NCBI GenBank assembly: GCA_030428255.1
Contig: JAUIBT010000033.1
Coordinates: 1-33,073, forward strand
DNA: 33,073 nt
DNA from: Alphaproteobacteria bacterium
Lineage (GTDB): Bacteria; Pseudomonadota; Alphaproteobacteria; UBA7985; JAUIBT01
Direction: 5' to 3'
In this document: piece by piece, positions 13,864 through 20,831 of the stretch
How the letters are laid out: every line of letters starts with the position of its first letter
Position numbering within the stretch: position 1 is the stretch's first letter
Notes under the pieces: generated by a model
What the model saw: the letters and a program-made list of their open reading frames with translations, nothing else
The model's database searches: none
Told to the model about the DNA's origin: nothing
Made by a program: the position numbers and the translations under genes

Positions 13864-14241
13864 CTAGTTGGTACCGGTTTTGATGGCTTCGCTTTCGGCG
13901 CTGTCAATACCAAACACCGGTTCGACGTAGACATCCAATTGGCCACCGCAGGTCAGGCCAACCTCCCAGGCCATTTCATCGCTGACACCAAAGCTCAGGC
14001 GCTTGGCCTTGCCGCTGGTAATGGCCTCTTGAGCCTCAAACACCACGGCTTGCTCGACGCAGCCACCTGACACCGAGCCCAGCATGTGGCCGTCTTGATC
14101 CACCACCAGCCGCGAACCCACAGGGCGTGGCGAGGAGCCCCAAGTTTGGACCACGGTTGCCAGCGCCACGCGGCGACCGTCGCGCAGCCAGGCTTGCGCA
14201 ACCTGCAATGGGTCTTGGTCGGGCGTTGCGTGTGAGGACAT
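13864..14241 (-). CDS. XdhC/CoxI-domain maturation protein, N-terminal part
   Basis: A 125-residue protein consisting only of the XdhC/CoxI N-terminal domain, with GRRVALATVVQTWGSSPRPVG, the glycine-rich DGHMLGSVSGGCVEQAV and LTCGGQLDVYVEP. The Cys in SGGCVE is a conserved family position. With the separate Rossmann-domain gene 9 bp downstream it makes up a complete XdhC-like chaperone split over two genes, a common arrangement in alphaproteobacterial cox-like clusters. GGAG lies 8 nt before the ATG. It follows the coxE-like gene by 45 bp on the same strand. Confidence 0.88.
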   Translation of the reverse strand: MSSHATPDQDPLQVAQAWLRDGRRVALATVVQTWGSSPRPVGSRLVVDQDGHMLGSVSGGCVEQAVVFEAQEAITSGKAKRLSFGVSDEMAWEVGLTCGGQLDVYVEPVFGIDSAESEAIKTGTN

Positions 14242-14286
14242 GAGAGCGGCTCCAAAAGGTCTGCGGCTTGCGCTAGGTTCGCGCCA

Positions 14287-15495
14287 CTATAGCCCCTTTG
14301 CTAGTCGCTCGGCCAGAGCCTCCATGCTGGAAAGATTGTGGATCGGCAGGCTGAGGTCTACCCCCGCGTCCAGAATGCGCGCGCCAGCGGCCAGTGGCTG
14401 GTAGCCGTCCCAGCGCAGCAAAGGGTTGAGCCAGATCAGGCGGTGGGCCAAACGCGCCAGGCGTTGGGTCTCCCGCTGCATGAGCGCCAGGTCGTCGCGC
14501 TCCAAGCCGTCGGTGACCAGCAAACAGCGCGCACCAGAGCCCAGAACGCGCCGCGCCCACAGACGGTTGAAGTCGAAAATGGCCGTGCCCAGCCGGGTGC
14601 CGCCTTCCCAATCGGGCACCAAGCGCGCCACCTCGGCCAAGCTTTGATCTGCGTCCTTGTGGCGAAAGGCGCGCGAGACGTTGGTCAGCCGTGTGCCAAG
14701 CGTAAAGACATGCAGCGCGGCGGCCTGATCGGCGCTTTGGGCCAGCGCGTGGGCAAAGAACAGCATCACACGGGTGTATTGGGCCATGGAGCCGGAGATA
14801 TCCAATAAAAGGACCAGGGGCGGCGGGCGCAGGAGGCGGCGACGGCGCGGCAGGCTGGCGTCGGCCAGCAAGCTTCGGCCTTGGCGTTGCAGGGCTTTGC
14901 GCATGTCGATCGGACCACGGCTGGCACCGGCGGCTTGCCAGCGACGGCTGACGAGGCTTTGCGGGCGGCGCTGGAGCTGCGTCAGTGCGCGGCGCACGTC
15001 CTCAAGCTCGGCGCGGGTCATGCTGGCGAAGTCGCGCTGACGCAACTGGTCAAAGCTGGAGCTGGCTTGGCTCAGGTCCAGTTCAATCGCCAACTCCTCG
15101 CTCTGTTGGTCCTCGTCGTCCTTAAGATCCGGGGCGAGGCGCTGGGCCAAGGTCTGGGCTTGAAGGGTGTCGGTGTTGGGCGCTTGGGACTCGCCAGGCT
15201 CAGGCAGAATCAGCGACAACAGGCGTTGAAAATACTGCGGATCGCGCCAGTAGAGTGCGAAGGCCTGTTCGAAAAGGGCGCGGTCTTCGTGACGACGCAA
15301 CAGAACGCTGGCCAAGGCTTCCTTCAGGTCGTCGCGATGGCTCAGGCCAACCAGCCGCGTGACCTGCAGGGCATCAACCAAGGCCGCAGGGCCGATCCGA
15401 AGGCCGGCGCGCCGCAAAGCGCCAACAAACTGGCGCATGTGTTGGCTCAGTTGGCCATGGGTTGGCGAGCCTTCGGGCAAAGTGCCTGGCAGCAT
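14287..15495 (-). CDS. coxE: CoxE-like VWA-domain protein
   Basis: A 402-residue cytosolic protein with a C-terminal von Willebrand A domain carrying an intact metal-binding MIDAS: LLLDISGSMAQYTRV, the Thr-containing TLGTRLTNVSRAF, and LLVTDGLERDD. The N-terminal half (FVGALRRAGLRIGPAALVDAL) is typical of CoxE, which works with the MoxR-type ATPase CoxD to mature the copper-molybdenum active site of CO dehydrogenase; related sets serve other molybdenum hydroxylases. No MoxR gene is seen here. I chose the ATG at 15495 because AAGGA precedes it by 10 nt; an ATG at 15519 is an alternative. Confidence 0.85.
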   Translation of the reverse strand: MLPGTLPEGSPTHGQLSQHMRQFVGALRRAGLRIGPAALVDALQVTRLVGLSHRDDLKEALASVLLRRHEDRALFEQAFALYWRDPQYFQRLLSLILPEPGESQAPNTDTLQAQTLAQRLAPDLKDDEDQQSEELAIELDLSQASSSFDQLRQRDFASMTRAELEDVRRALTQLQRRPQSLVSRRWQAAGASRGPIDMRKALQRQGRSLLADASLPRRRRLLRPPPLVLLLDISGSMAQYTRVMLFFAHALAQSADQAAALHVFTLGTRLTNVSRAFRHKDADQSLAEVARLVPDWEGGTRLGTAIFDFNRLWARRVLGSGARCLLVTDGLERDDLALMQRETQRLARLAHRLIWLNPLLRWDGYQPLAAGARILDAGVDLSLPIHNLSSMEALAERLAKGL

Positions 15496-15931
15496 GGCGC
15501 GCAATTCCTTGCGTTTCATCGGGGCTATTGTGGCTTGGCACGGCGGCCTGGAGGCGCGCAGCAGCGCCAGCACGGCGCAGCCAACTAACACAATCCAGCC
15601 GCGCAAGGCCAGGGTCAAGCGGCGCGCGGATTATGGCGGTTATTGGGCTGAAGCGTGCAATCTAAGGTTCATGCATTTATCCACAGTGCCAGCCTGTCGC
15701 CTAGCTATCGACGGGAATTGTTGCAACTTTCAGTCGCGATTCTATGGCGGAATTCGCGGCGATGCTGTCCTGTGGTTGTGCAGCGGCAGCAAGGGCGCGC
15801 ATCTGGCATAGGCAGCAATTGATCCTCTTGGGCAAACTGCGTGTAACTGCGGTTCGCCCGATCCACTGAGTCCCTGGGCCGTTCAACGCGGCCTGCATTC
15901 AAGGCAAAAGACAGAAAGTAGCATAAGCCAC
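15496..15931. other. 436-bp divergent intergenic region, coxE / methyltransferase gene
   Basis: No convincing gene is present. The left part (to about 15620) is still GC-rich and open on the minus strand and may be coxE leader. The centre contains a perfect DnaA-box sequence (listed separately) in a more AT-rich patch. The right part must hold the promoter of the methyltransferase-tolC pair; I could not recognise -35/-10 boxes with confidence. Confidence 0.45.
15677..15685 (+). promoter_or_regulatory. single DnaA-box sequence TTATCCACA
   Basis: TTATCCACA matches the strict DnaA-box consensus exactly and lies in non-coding DNA between divergent genes. No cluster of further boxes and no AT-rich unwinding element are seen around it, so this is not an origin. 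It could be a DnaA-regulated promoter site or chance. Confidence 0.4.
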
Positions 15932-16591
15932 ATGTCAGTTCAGCGTTCCAGCATGATCGACGGCCAGTTGCGGCCCAACAAGGTAACCAATGAAGCGGTG
16001 CTTGCCAGCTTGGCCAGCGTTCCGCGTGAAAACTTCGTCGCCCCGAACATGGCCGGCGTCGCCTACGTCGATGAAGATCTGCCCATCAGCGCCAGCCGCT
16101 CCTTGATGGAGCCGATGGTCTTCTCTCGCCTGCTGGAAGCAGCAGCCCCCCAGGCCAGCGATACTACCTTGGTCGTGGCCTCTGGTTCGGGCTATGCCAC
16201 TTGCGTTCTGGGCGGCCTGTGTGCCTCGGCGGTTGGTCTGGAGAGCGATGGTTTGCTGGTGGATCACGCCCGCGCCCAAGCGAGTAATCTGGAGTGCAAC
16301 AACGTTGAATTCGTCATTGCTGATGTGACAAGGTGTGACGGCATTTCTGGCCCTATCAGCTTGTTGTTGGTCGGCGGCGCTGTCTCGGACGCCGCGCTTG
16401 TCGCCGAGTCCTTTAGCCCTATCTTGAGCGATGATGCCCGCTTGGTCATGGTCGAGCGCAGCAACCCCATGATCCCCGGCCTTGCGGTGCGCCTGACCCG
16501 CAGCGGCTCAGGCTGGCAGCGCGACGTTTTGTTCGATGCCTCGGTGCCTTTGCTGCCTGAATTTACAGCCGCGCCAAGCTTTCGCTTTTAG
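15932..16591 (+). CDS. protein-L-isoaspartate O-methyltransferase-like protein
   Basis: A 219-residue member of the alphaproteobacterial PCM-like family that usually precedes a TolC gene. The opening MIDGQLRPNKVTNEAVLASL, the segment VDEDLPISASRSLMEPMVFSRLLE and the end VPLLPEF fit the family. The SAM-binding glycine motif reads VVASGSGYAT instead of the usual G-x-G-x-G type, and the downstream strand reads LLLVGGAV where relatives commonly have an Asp (LIDGAV). Methyltransferase activity may therefore be altered or lost. The ribosome site is weak; translation could also begin at Met8. It is followed by tolC after 26 bp. Confidence 0.8.
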   Translation: MSVQRSSMIDGQLRPNKVTNEAVLASLASVPRENFVAPNMAGVAYVDEDLPISASRSLMEPMVFSRLLEAAAPQASDTTLVVASGSGYATCVLGGLCASAVGLESDGLLVDHARAQASNLECNNVEFVIADVTRCDGISGPISLLLVGGAVSDAALVAESFSPILSDDARLVMVERSNPMIPGLAVRLTRSGSGWQRDVLFDASVPLLPEFTAAPSFRF

Positions 16592-16617
16592 GAGCAGCCA
16601 CAAAGGAACTCTGCCAC

Positions 16618-18117
16618 ATGGCAAACACGCCCCGATCTCTAACCTCAGTTTCCCGGCAACGCCCCGGTCTTGCGGCGCTTGCTTGTGGGCTGCGTGTTTC
16701 GAGGGCAGCTCTGCTGGGGTCGGGTCTGCTGGTTTGCCTGACGGCCGCGAGCCCGGTCAGCGCCATGAGCTTGCAAGAGGCCTTGATGCTGACCAATCAA
16801 AACAGCCCGACCTTGCACGCCGCGCGTGCTGGGGTGAGGGCTGCAAACGAAAGCGTGCGTCAGACCATTGCTAAGGCCTTGCCGCAGATCAATGGTTCGG
16901 CGTCGTCGTCGCTGACCTACAGCGAATCCCTGGCCGCGCAAGATGTCTTTTCGCAAAAGCACAGCCTGGGGCTCGTGGTTGACCAAGTGCTCTATGCGGG
17001 CGGCGCGGTGGACAGCGGGCTCAAATTGGCCGATGCCAATGTGCGGGCGCAGTGGCAGCGTTTGGCGGCGACCGAACAACAGCTGATGACGCAAACCGCA
17101 GCGCGCTATATGGATATTGTGCTGAGCCAGGCCGTTGTCTCGCTCAATCAGGCCGCGCTGGATTTGACCGCCGAACAACTGCGGGCGGCCAATGCGCGCC
17201 GAGACGCTGGGGTGGCGACCATAACCGATGTCACCCAGGCCAAAGCCGCGGTGGCCAAGAGCCAAGCCGACCTGACTTTCTCTCGCCAGAACGTCCAAAT
17301 CGCCAAGTCGGCGCTGTTTGAAATGACAGGCGAGGTGCCCAGCCACGTCTATAACCCCGGCTTGCCGAGCAATTTGCCCTATTCGCTGGACGATGCGTTG
17401 AGCCGAGGCGTGGCCCAATCCCCTGCCATCAAGGCCGCGCGCTTGGCGCTGCAAGCTGCCGAAAACAATATACGTCTGCAGGAGGCCGCGCTTTACCCGA
17501 CGCTGGCTGCCAAGGGCACCGCCGCGCGGACCTGGGCTGGCAGCGAAGGCACCAACGTTACAGCAGGCAATACTTTCACCATTGGTGCCACCTTGTCAGT
17601 GCCCATTTTTGCTGGCGGCGAGACCCTGTCGAAGGTGCGCCAAGCCAAACACGAGCGCTCGCAAGCCCTGGCCGAGGTGCAAAGTCAAGAACGCAGCCTG
17701 CGGTCTTCCATCATGCAGGCCTGGAACGCCTACAACAGCCAACGTGCGGTGATCCAAGCCTTTGAGGCCCAAGTGGTGGCTGCCGAGGCGTCCTTTAACG
17801 CCGTGTCTGAGCAGGCCCGCCAGGGCCAAGCCAGCACGCTGGATGTCCTGCAGATGGAAAAATCTTTGTCGGATGCTCGCATTTCTTTGGCGCGCTCTCA
17901 GGCCGAGTACATCAAAGCGGGCTACAGCCTTTTGGGTGCCATGGGCGAACTGAGCCCTGATCGTGTCGGCGGCGGCCTGGTCTTCAGCCCAGCAGCCGAC
18001 TACGCCGAAGTAAGATCGAACCAAATTCCCGAATTTAGCCGTGAAAACTTCCCGTCCGTTGGACAATTCCCGGCAGAAATCGCTGAATTCCTAAACTCAA
18101 ACGCCTCAGGGCAATAA
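16618..18117 (+). CDS. tolC: TolC-family outer membrane efflux protein
   Basis: Outer membrane channel component of type I secretion and multidrug efflux systems. The 499-residue product has an N-terminal signal sequence with a hydrophobic core (ALLGSGLLVCLTAA) and a likely cleavage after SPVSA. Two structural repeats typical of the outer membrane efflux fold follow: SLQEALMLTNQNSPTLHAAR and, later, LDDALSRGVAQSPAIKAARL. Long coiled-coil-forming stretches rich in Ala, Gln and Glu come after each. AAGGAA stands 9 nt before the ATG. It is cotranscribed with the methyltransferase-like gene. No inner-membrane partner is adjacent, as is usual for a shared TolC. Confidence 0.92.
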   Translation: MANTPRSLTSVSRQRPGLAALACGLRVSRAALLGSGLLVCLTAASPVSAMSLQEALMLTNQNSPTLHAARAGVRAANESVRQTIAKALPQINGSASSSLTYSESLAAQDVFSQKHSLGLVVDQVLYAGGAVDSGLKLADANVRAQWQRLAATEQQLMTQTAARYMDIVLSQAVVSLNQAALDLTAEQLRAANARRDAGVATITDVTQAKAAVAKSQADLTFSRQNVQIAKSALFEMTGEVPSHVYNPGLPSNLPYSLDDALSRGVAQSPAIKAARLALQAAENNIRLQEAALYPTLAAKGTAARTWAGSEGTNVTAGNTFTIGATLSVPIFAGGETLSKVRQAKHERSQALAEVQSQERSLRSSIMQAWNAYNSQRAVIQAFEAQVVAAEASFNAVSEQARQGQASTLDVLQMEKSLSDARISLARSQAEYIKAGYSLLGAMGELSPDRVGGGLVFSPAADYAEVRSNQIPEFSRENFPSVGQFPAEIAEFLNSNASGQ

Positions 18118-18134
18118 TTTTCCGCTCGAACTGG

Positions 18135-18202
18135 GGTCAAGGCTTTGACCTGATCCGGCGGCGTGCTTAGCTATGCCTTAAGCTTGAGCGGGCCTCAGCC
18201 CG
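18135..18202. promoter_or_regulatory. two hairpins between tolC and cysK
   Basis: GGTCAA-GGCT-TTGACC (18135-18150) is a perfect 6-bp stem with a 4-nt loop, 18 bp after the tolC stop. CGGGC-CTCA-GCCCG (18189-18202) is a second, shorter stem about 40 bp before the cysK start. Neither is followed by a T-tract. The first may be a weak terminator or an operator, and the second may act in the cysK leader. Confidence 0.35.
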
Positions 18203-18242
18203 TGGCAAGCGATCCAACCGCACGCATTCGCAAGTGAGCATC

Positions 18243-19253
18243 ATGAGCCAAGCCAGCTACCCCAGCGTCTTTGAAATTGTCGGCAACACCCCTTTGATTG
18301 AGCTGCGCGCCCTGTCCAAGCAGACAGGCTGCCGGATTTTGGGCAAGTGCGAGTTTATGAATCCCGGCGGATCGGTCAAGGACCGCGCAGCCGCCAGCAT
18401 CATCAAGGCCGCCGAGGCCGACGGCAGCCTGCAACCGGGCGGGGTCATCGTTGAGGGTACGGCCGGAAACACCGGTATTGGTTTGTCGGTTATGGCGCGC
18501 GCACGCGGCTATACCACCAAGATCGTCATTCCTGAGACCCAGACCCAGGAAAAGAAAGATGCGCTGATCCAGGCGGGCGCGGAGCTGATCCAAGTGCCTG
18601 CCAAGCCCTATAAAGACCCCAACAACTACATCAAGATCTCAGGCCGCATGGCTGAGGAGATGAACGCCGCCAAACCGGGCTCGGCCATTTGGGCCAACCA
18701 ATTTGATAACGTGGCCAACCGCCAGGCGCACATCGACACCACTGCCCCCGAAATCTGGCAGCAGACGGGTGGGACAGTTGATGGCTTTGTGTCGGCGGTT
18801 GGGTCTGGCGGCACGCTGGCGGGCACCGCCATGGGCCTGCGCGCCTATAAGCCCGAGGTGAAAATCGCCCTGGCCGATCCGCACGGCGCGGCGCTCTATT
18901 CCTACTACACCAGCGGCGAGTTGAAGTCTGAGGGCTCTTCGATCACAGAGGGCATCGGTCAAGGACGGATTACGGCCAACCTGGAAGGCTTGAGCGTTGA
19001 TCATGCCTACCGCATCTCGGACGCAGAAGCGCTGGCCATTTTGTTCGATCTGATCGAGACCGAGGGCCTGGTGCTGGGCTCCTCGTCAGGCGTCAACCTG
19101 GCCGGGGCCGTTGCCTTGGCGCGCGAGCTTGGCCCAGGCCATACCATTGTAACCATGTTGTGCGACGGCGGGGCCCGCTATGCCTCCAAAATGTACAACA
19201 AAGCCTTCTTGCAGGAGCGGGATTTGCCCCTGCCGCCCTGGTTGCGCAACTAA
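18243..19253 (+). CDS. cysK: cysteine synthase A (O-acetylserine sulfhydrylase)
   Basis: PLP enzyme that makes cysteine from O-acetylserine and sulfide. The 336 residues show the family N-terminus VGNTPLIEL, the PLP lysine Lys46 in NPGGSVKDRAA, the substrate loop EGTAGNTGIGL, the phosphate-binding region SAVGSGGTLAG and the C-terminal SSSGVNLAGA. It belongs to the longer subtype with PETQTQEKKDAL and an end rich in Leu-Pro (RDLPLPPWL), typical of alphaproteobacteria. The ATG at 18243 is preferred over the GTG at 18234, since GTGAG lies just upstream of it. It is followed by msrA on the same strand, which may have its own promoter. Confidence 0.95.
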   Translation: MSQASYPSVFEIVGNTPLIELRALSKQTGCRILGKCEFMNPGGSVKDRAAASIIKAAEADGSLQPGGVIVEGTAGNTGIGLSVMARARGYTTKIVIPETQTQEKKDALIQAGAELIQVPAKPYKDPNNYIKISGRMAEEMNAAKPGSAIWANQFDNVANRQAHIDTTAPEIWQQTGGTVDGFVSAVGSGGTLAGTAMGLRAYKPEVKIALADPHGAALYSYYTSGELKSEGSSITEGIGQGRITANLEGLSVDHAYRISDAEALAILFDLIETEGLVLGSSSGVNLAGAVALARELGPGHTIVTMLCDGGARYASKMYNKAFLQERDLPLPPWLRN

Positions 19254-19260
19254 GCAGCCC

Positions 19261-19291
19261 TTGCTTGCGGATTTGCCCCGCCCCATATAAG
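19261..19291 (+). promoter_or_regulatory. possible promoter for msrA
   Basis: TATAAG at 19286-19291 resembles a -10 box. TTGCTT at 19261 or TTGCGG at 19265 could be the -35, but the spacings are 19 and 15 bp, neither ideal. It lies 62 bp before the msrA start. Confidence 0.25.
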
Positions 19292-19353
19292 CAGTCGTTT
19301 CGCCGTTGATCCGTCATCGGCGAGCATGGTGTTGCAGTTCCAACGGAGGGCAT

Positions 19354-19818
19354 ATGTCGGAGACCGCAATTTTGGCCGCAGGCTGTTTTTGGGGCGTCGA
19401 GGAGACGCTGCGCAAGACCCCTGGCGTGTTGAGCACTGAAGTCGGCTACATTGGCGGCGCGGTTGAAAATCCCGATTATCGCTTGGTGTGCAGCAGTACG
19501 ACTGGCCACGCCGAGGCCGTGCGTTTGCAGTTTGACCCCAAGCGGTTGAGTTATGAAGCGCTGCTGGAGCTGTTCTTCGAGCTGCATGACCCAACCCAGG
19601 TCAACCGCCAAGGCCCCGATGTGGGCACACAATACCGCAGCGCGATCTTTCCAACCACCGAAGACCAAAGTCAGACCGCCGCTGCGGTGATCGCAGCGCT
19701 TGCAGATTCGGGCAAATTCGCTAAACCCATCGCCACGGTGATCGAACCCGAGGCCCCCTTCTACCCGGCCGAGGACTACCATCAAAAGTACATCGCCAAA
19801 AAGCGCGGGGAGCTGTAA
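19354..19818 (+). CDS. msrA: peptide-methionine (S)-S-oxide reductase
   Basis: Repairs S-form methionine sulfoxide in oxidised proteins using thioredoxin. The 154-residue product starts MSETAILAAGCFWG, with the catalytic Cys11 in the GCFWG signature, and retains VGYIGG, TTGHAEAVRLQFDP, FFELHDPTQVNRQGPDVGTQYRS and the terminal YHQKYIAKK. The ATG at 19354 is chosen because GGAGG lies 5 nt upstream; the open frame extends 16 codons further without support. The stop overlaps the next start (TAATG), so the small unknown gene downstream is translationally coupled to it. Confidence 0.96.
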   Translation: MSETAILAAGCFWGVEETLRKTPGVLSTEVGYIGGAVENPDYRLVCSSTTGHAEAVRLQFDPKRLSYEALLELFFELHDPTQVNRQGPDVGTQYRSAIFPTTEDQSQTAAAVIAALADSGKFAKPIATVIEPEAPFYPAEDYHQKYIAKKRGEL

Positions 19819-20177
19819 TGCAAGACAATCAACTCATGTCCTGGAAGGACGACCGCGCAGCGCGCCAAGCTCAGTTTGAGCTGGCAGGCGAGGCGATTGC
19901 CTTTCCGGTCGTCACCGATGCCATGGTTCAGGAGATGGCCGATCAGTGCGATATCAAAAAGCCGCATCGCCAGGCTATCTTGCGCCGCACACAAAAGCAG
20001 TTGCGCGCCTTGCATAAGAAGAAGGACAGCCTCAGCGAGGCGCAAAATGAAACCTATATGTTTGCAGCTTTCATTTTGTGGATTGATGCCTTGATCGATG
20101 GCCGCCACCTGGCGATAAGAGACGGCCAGCTTGATCCACAAGCGATGGCGCAAGAGGCTTTCGACACGCTGGCTTAG
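19818..20177 (+). CDS. small protein of unknown function coupled to msrA
   Basis: A 119-residue protein I do not recognise. It is soluble in appearance, without a signal peptide or membrane segment. The middle (PHRQAILRRTQKQLRALHKKKD) is strongly basic and probably helical, followed by a hydrophobic aromatic stretch TYMFAAFILWIDALIDGRHL and an acidic, Ala-rich end. Its ATG shares one base with the msrA stop, so the gene is almost certainly real and co-expressed with msrA. A link to protein repair or redox stress is inferred only from that coupling. Confidence 0.75.
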   Translation: MQDNQLMSWKDDRAARQAQFELAGEAIAFPVVTDAMVQEMADQCDIKKPHRQAILRRTQKQLRALHKKKDSLSEAQNETYMFAAFILWIDALIDGRHLAIRDGQLDPQAMAQEAFDTLA

Positions 20178-20198
20178 GGCCTCGTGTTTGTTGGCGCT

Positions 20199-20221
20199 CC
20201 GGTTTGTTTGCTAACCGGTTT
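20199..20221 (+). terminator. possible weak terminator after the msrA group
   Basis: CCGGTT (20199-20204), an 8-nt loop and AACCGG (20213-20218) form a perfect 6-bp stem 21 bp after the stop of the small unknown gene, followed by TTTGG only. The short T-run makes termination uncertain. Confidence 0.3.
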
Positions 20222-20359
20222 GGCAACCCGTTTGGTGCCGTGTCTGCAGGGCCCCATGGCCATCGACCCCGGCAGGGGGCGGCTGTCGCTAAGTGTCGCC
20301 TTGCAGGAACAGTTTCGCTGAGGCACAAAGAGGTGCCAATTTATCGATCGACGGCGCGG

Positions 20360-20421
20360 GACTCTGACGGGTTCCCGTTAGACCCAGCCGCCTCGGTTAA
20401 ACCCCTTCGCTTCGCGCGAAG
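20360..20421. promoter_or_regulatory. candidate regulatory sites upstream of gcrA (GANTC, palindromes)
   Basis: GACTC at 20360-20364 is a GANTC site, the methylation target of CcrM and a hallmark of GcrA-regulated promoters. ACGGG-TT-CCCGT follows at once, and a perfect 12-bp palindrome CTTCGCGCGAAG lies at 20410-20421, 24 bp before the gcrA start. GANTC occurs by chance about once per 256 bp, so this single site is weak evidence. No clear CtrA or DnaA site was seen. Confidence 0.3.
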
Positions 20422-20444
20422 ACAGTCACTAGATGGAAGACCGC

Positions 20445-20822
20445 ATGTCTTGGACCGATGAACGCATCGATGAACTCAAGCAATTGTGGGGCGAAGGCCT
20501 CAGCGCCCAGGACATTGGCAAGAAGCTTGGCGTGACCAAGAATGCGGTCATTGGCAAGGCGCACCGTTTGGGTCTGCCGCCGCGCCCTTCGCCCATACGC
20601 CGCGCCCGTCCGGCACAGGCGACCAAGACCCGTCGCAAGACCAGCAATGCCAGCATTGGTTTGCGCGCCACAGGCCACACCTGCGTTTGGCCCATCGGCG
20701 ATCCGGCTGAAGATGATTTTCGCTTTTGCGACGCGCCCTCGATGCCGCACAAGCCCTACTGCCAAAAACACTACGATATGGCTTATATCCAGCCGCGTCC
20801 GCGCTCGTCTCGCTCTTCTTAA
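20445..20822 (+). CDS. gcrA: GcrA cell cycle regulator
   Basis: Sigma70-associated transcription factor that, with CcrM DNA methylation at GANTC sites, controls cell-cycle genes in Alphaproteobacteria. The canonical start MSWTDERIDELKQLWGEGLS leads into a helix-turn-helix (AQDIGKKLGVTKNAVIGKAH). A basic linker rich in Arg and Pro follows, then the C-terminal sigma-binding domain with TCVWPIGDP, FRFCDAPS and KPYCQKHYDMAY. At 125 residues it is shorter than the Caulobacter protein (173), mostly through a reduced linker. An ATG four codons upstream is in frame, but GGAAGA before the ATG at 20445 and the family N-terminus favour the latter. Confidence 0.96.
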   Translation: MSWTDERIDELKQLWGEGLSAQDIGKKLGVTKNAVIGKAHRLGLPPRPSPIRRARPAQATKTRRKTSNASIGLRATGHTCVWPIGDPAEDDFRFCDAPSMPHKPYCQKHYDMAYIQPRPRSSRSS

Positions 20823-20831
20823 GGACGCCTC

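Noticed and set aside
13147-14241. A frameshifted single xdhC gene instead of two genes
   Set aside because: The second gene has its own ATG with AGGGGG at good spacing, the first ends cleanly, and split CoxI/XdhC genes are common in related clusters.
15677-15685. Replication origin around the DnaA box
   Set aside because: There is only one box, no AT-rich unwinding region, and no origin-associated genes such as dnaA, dnaN, parAB or hemE nearby.
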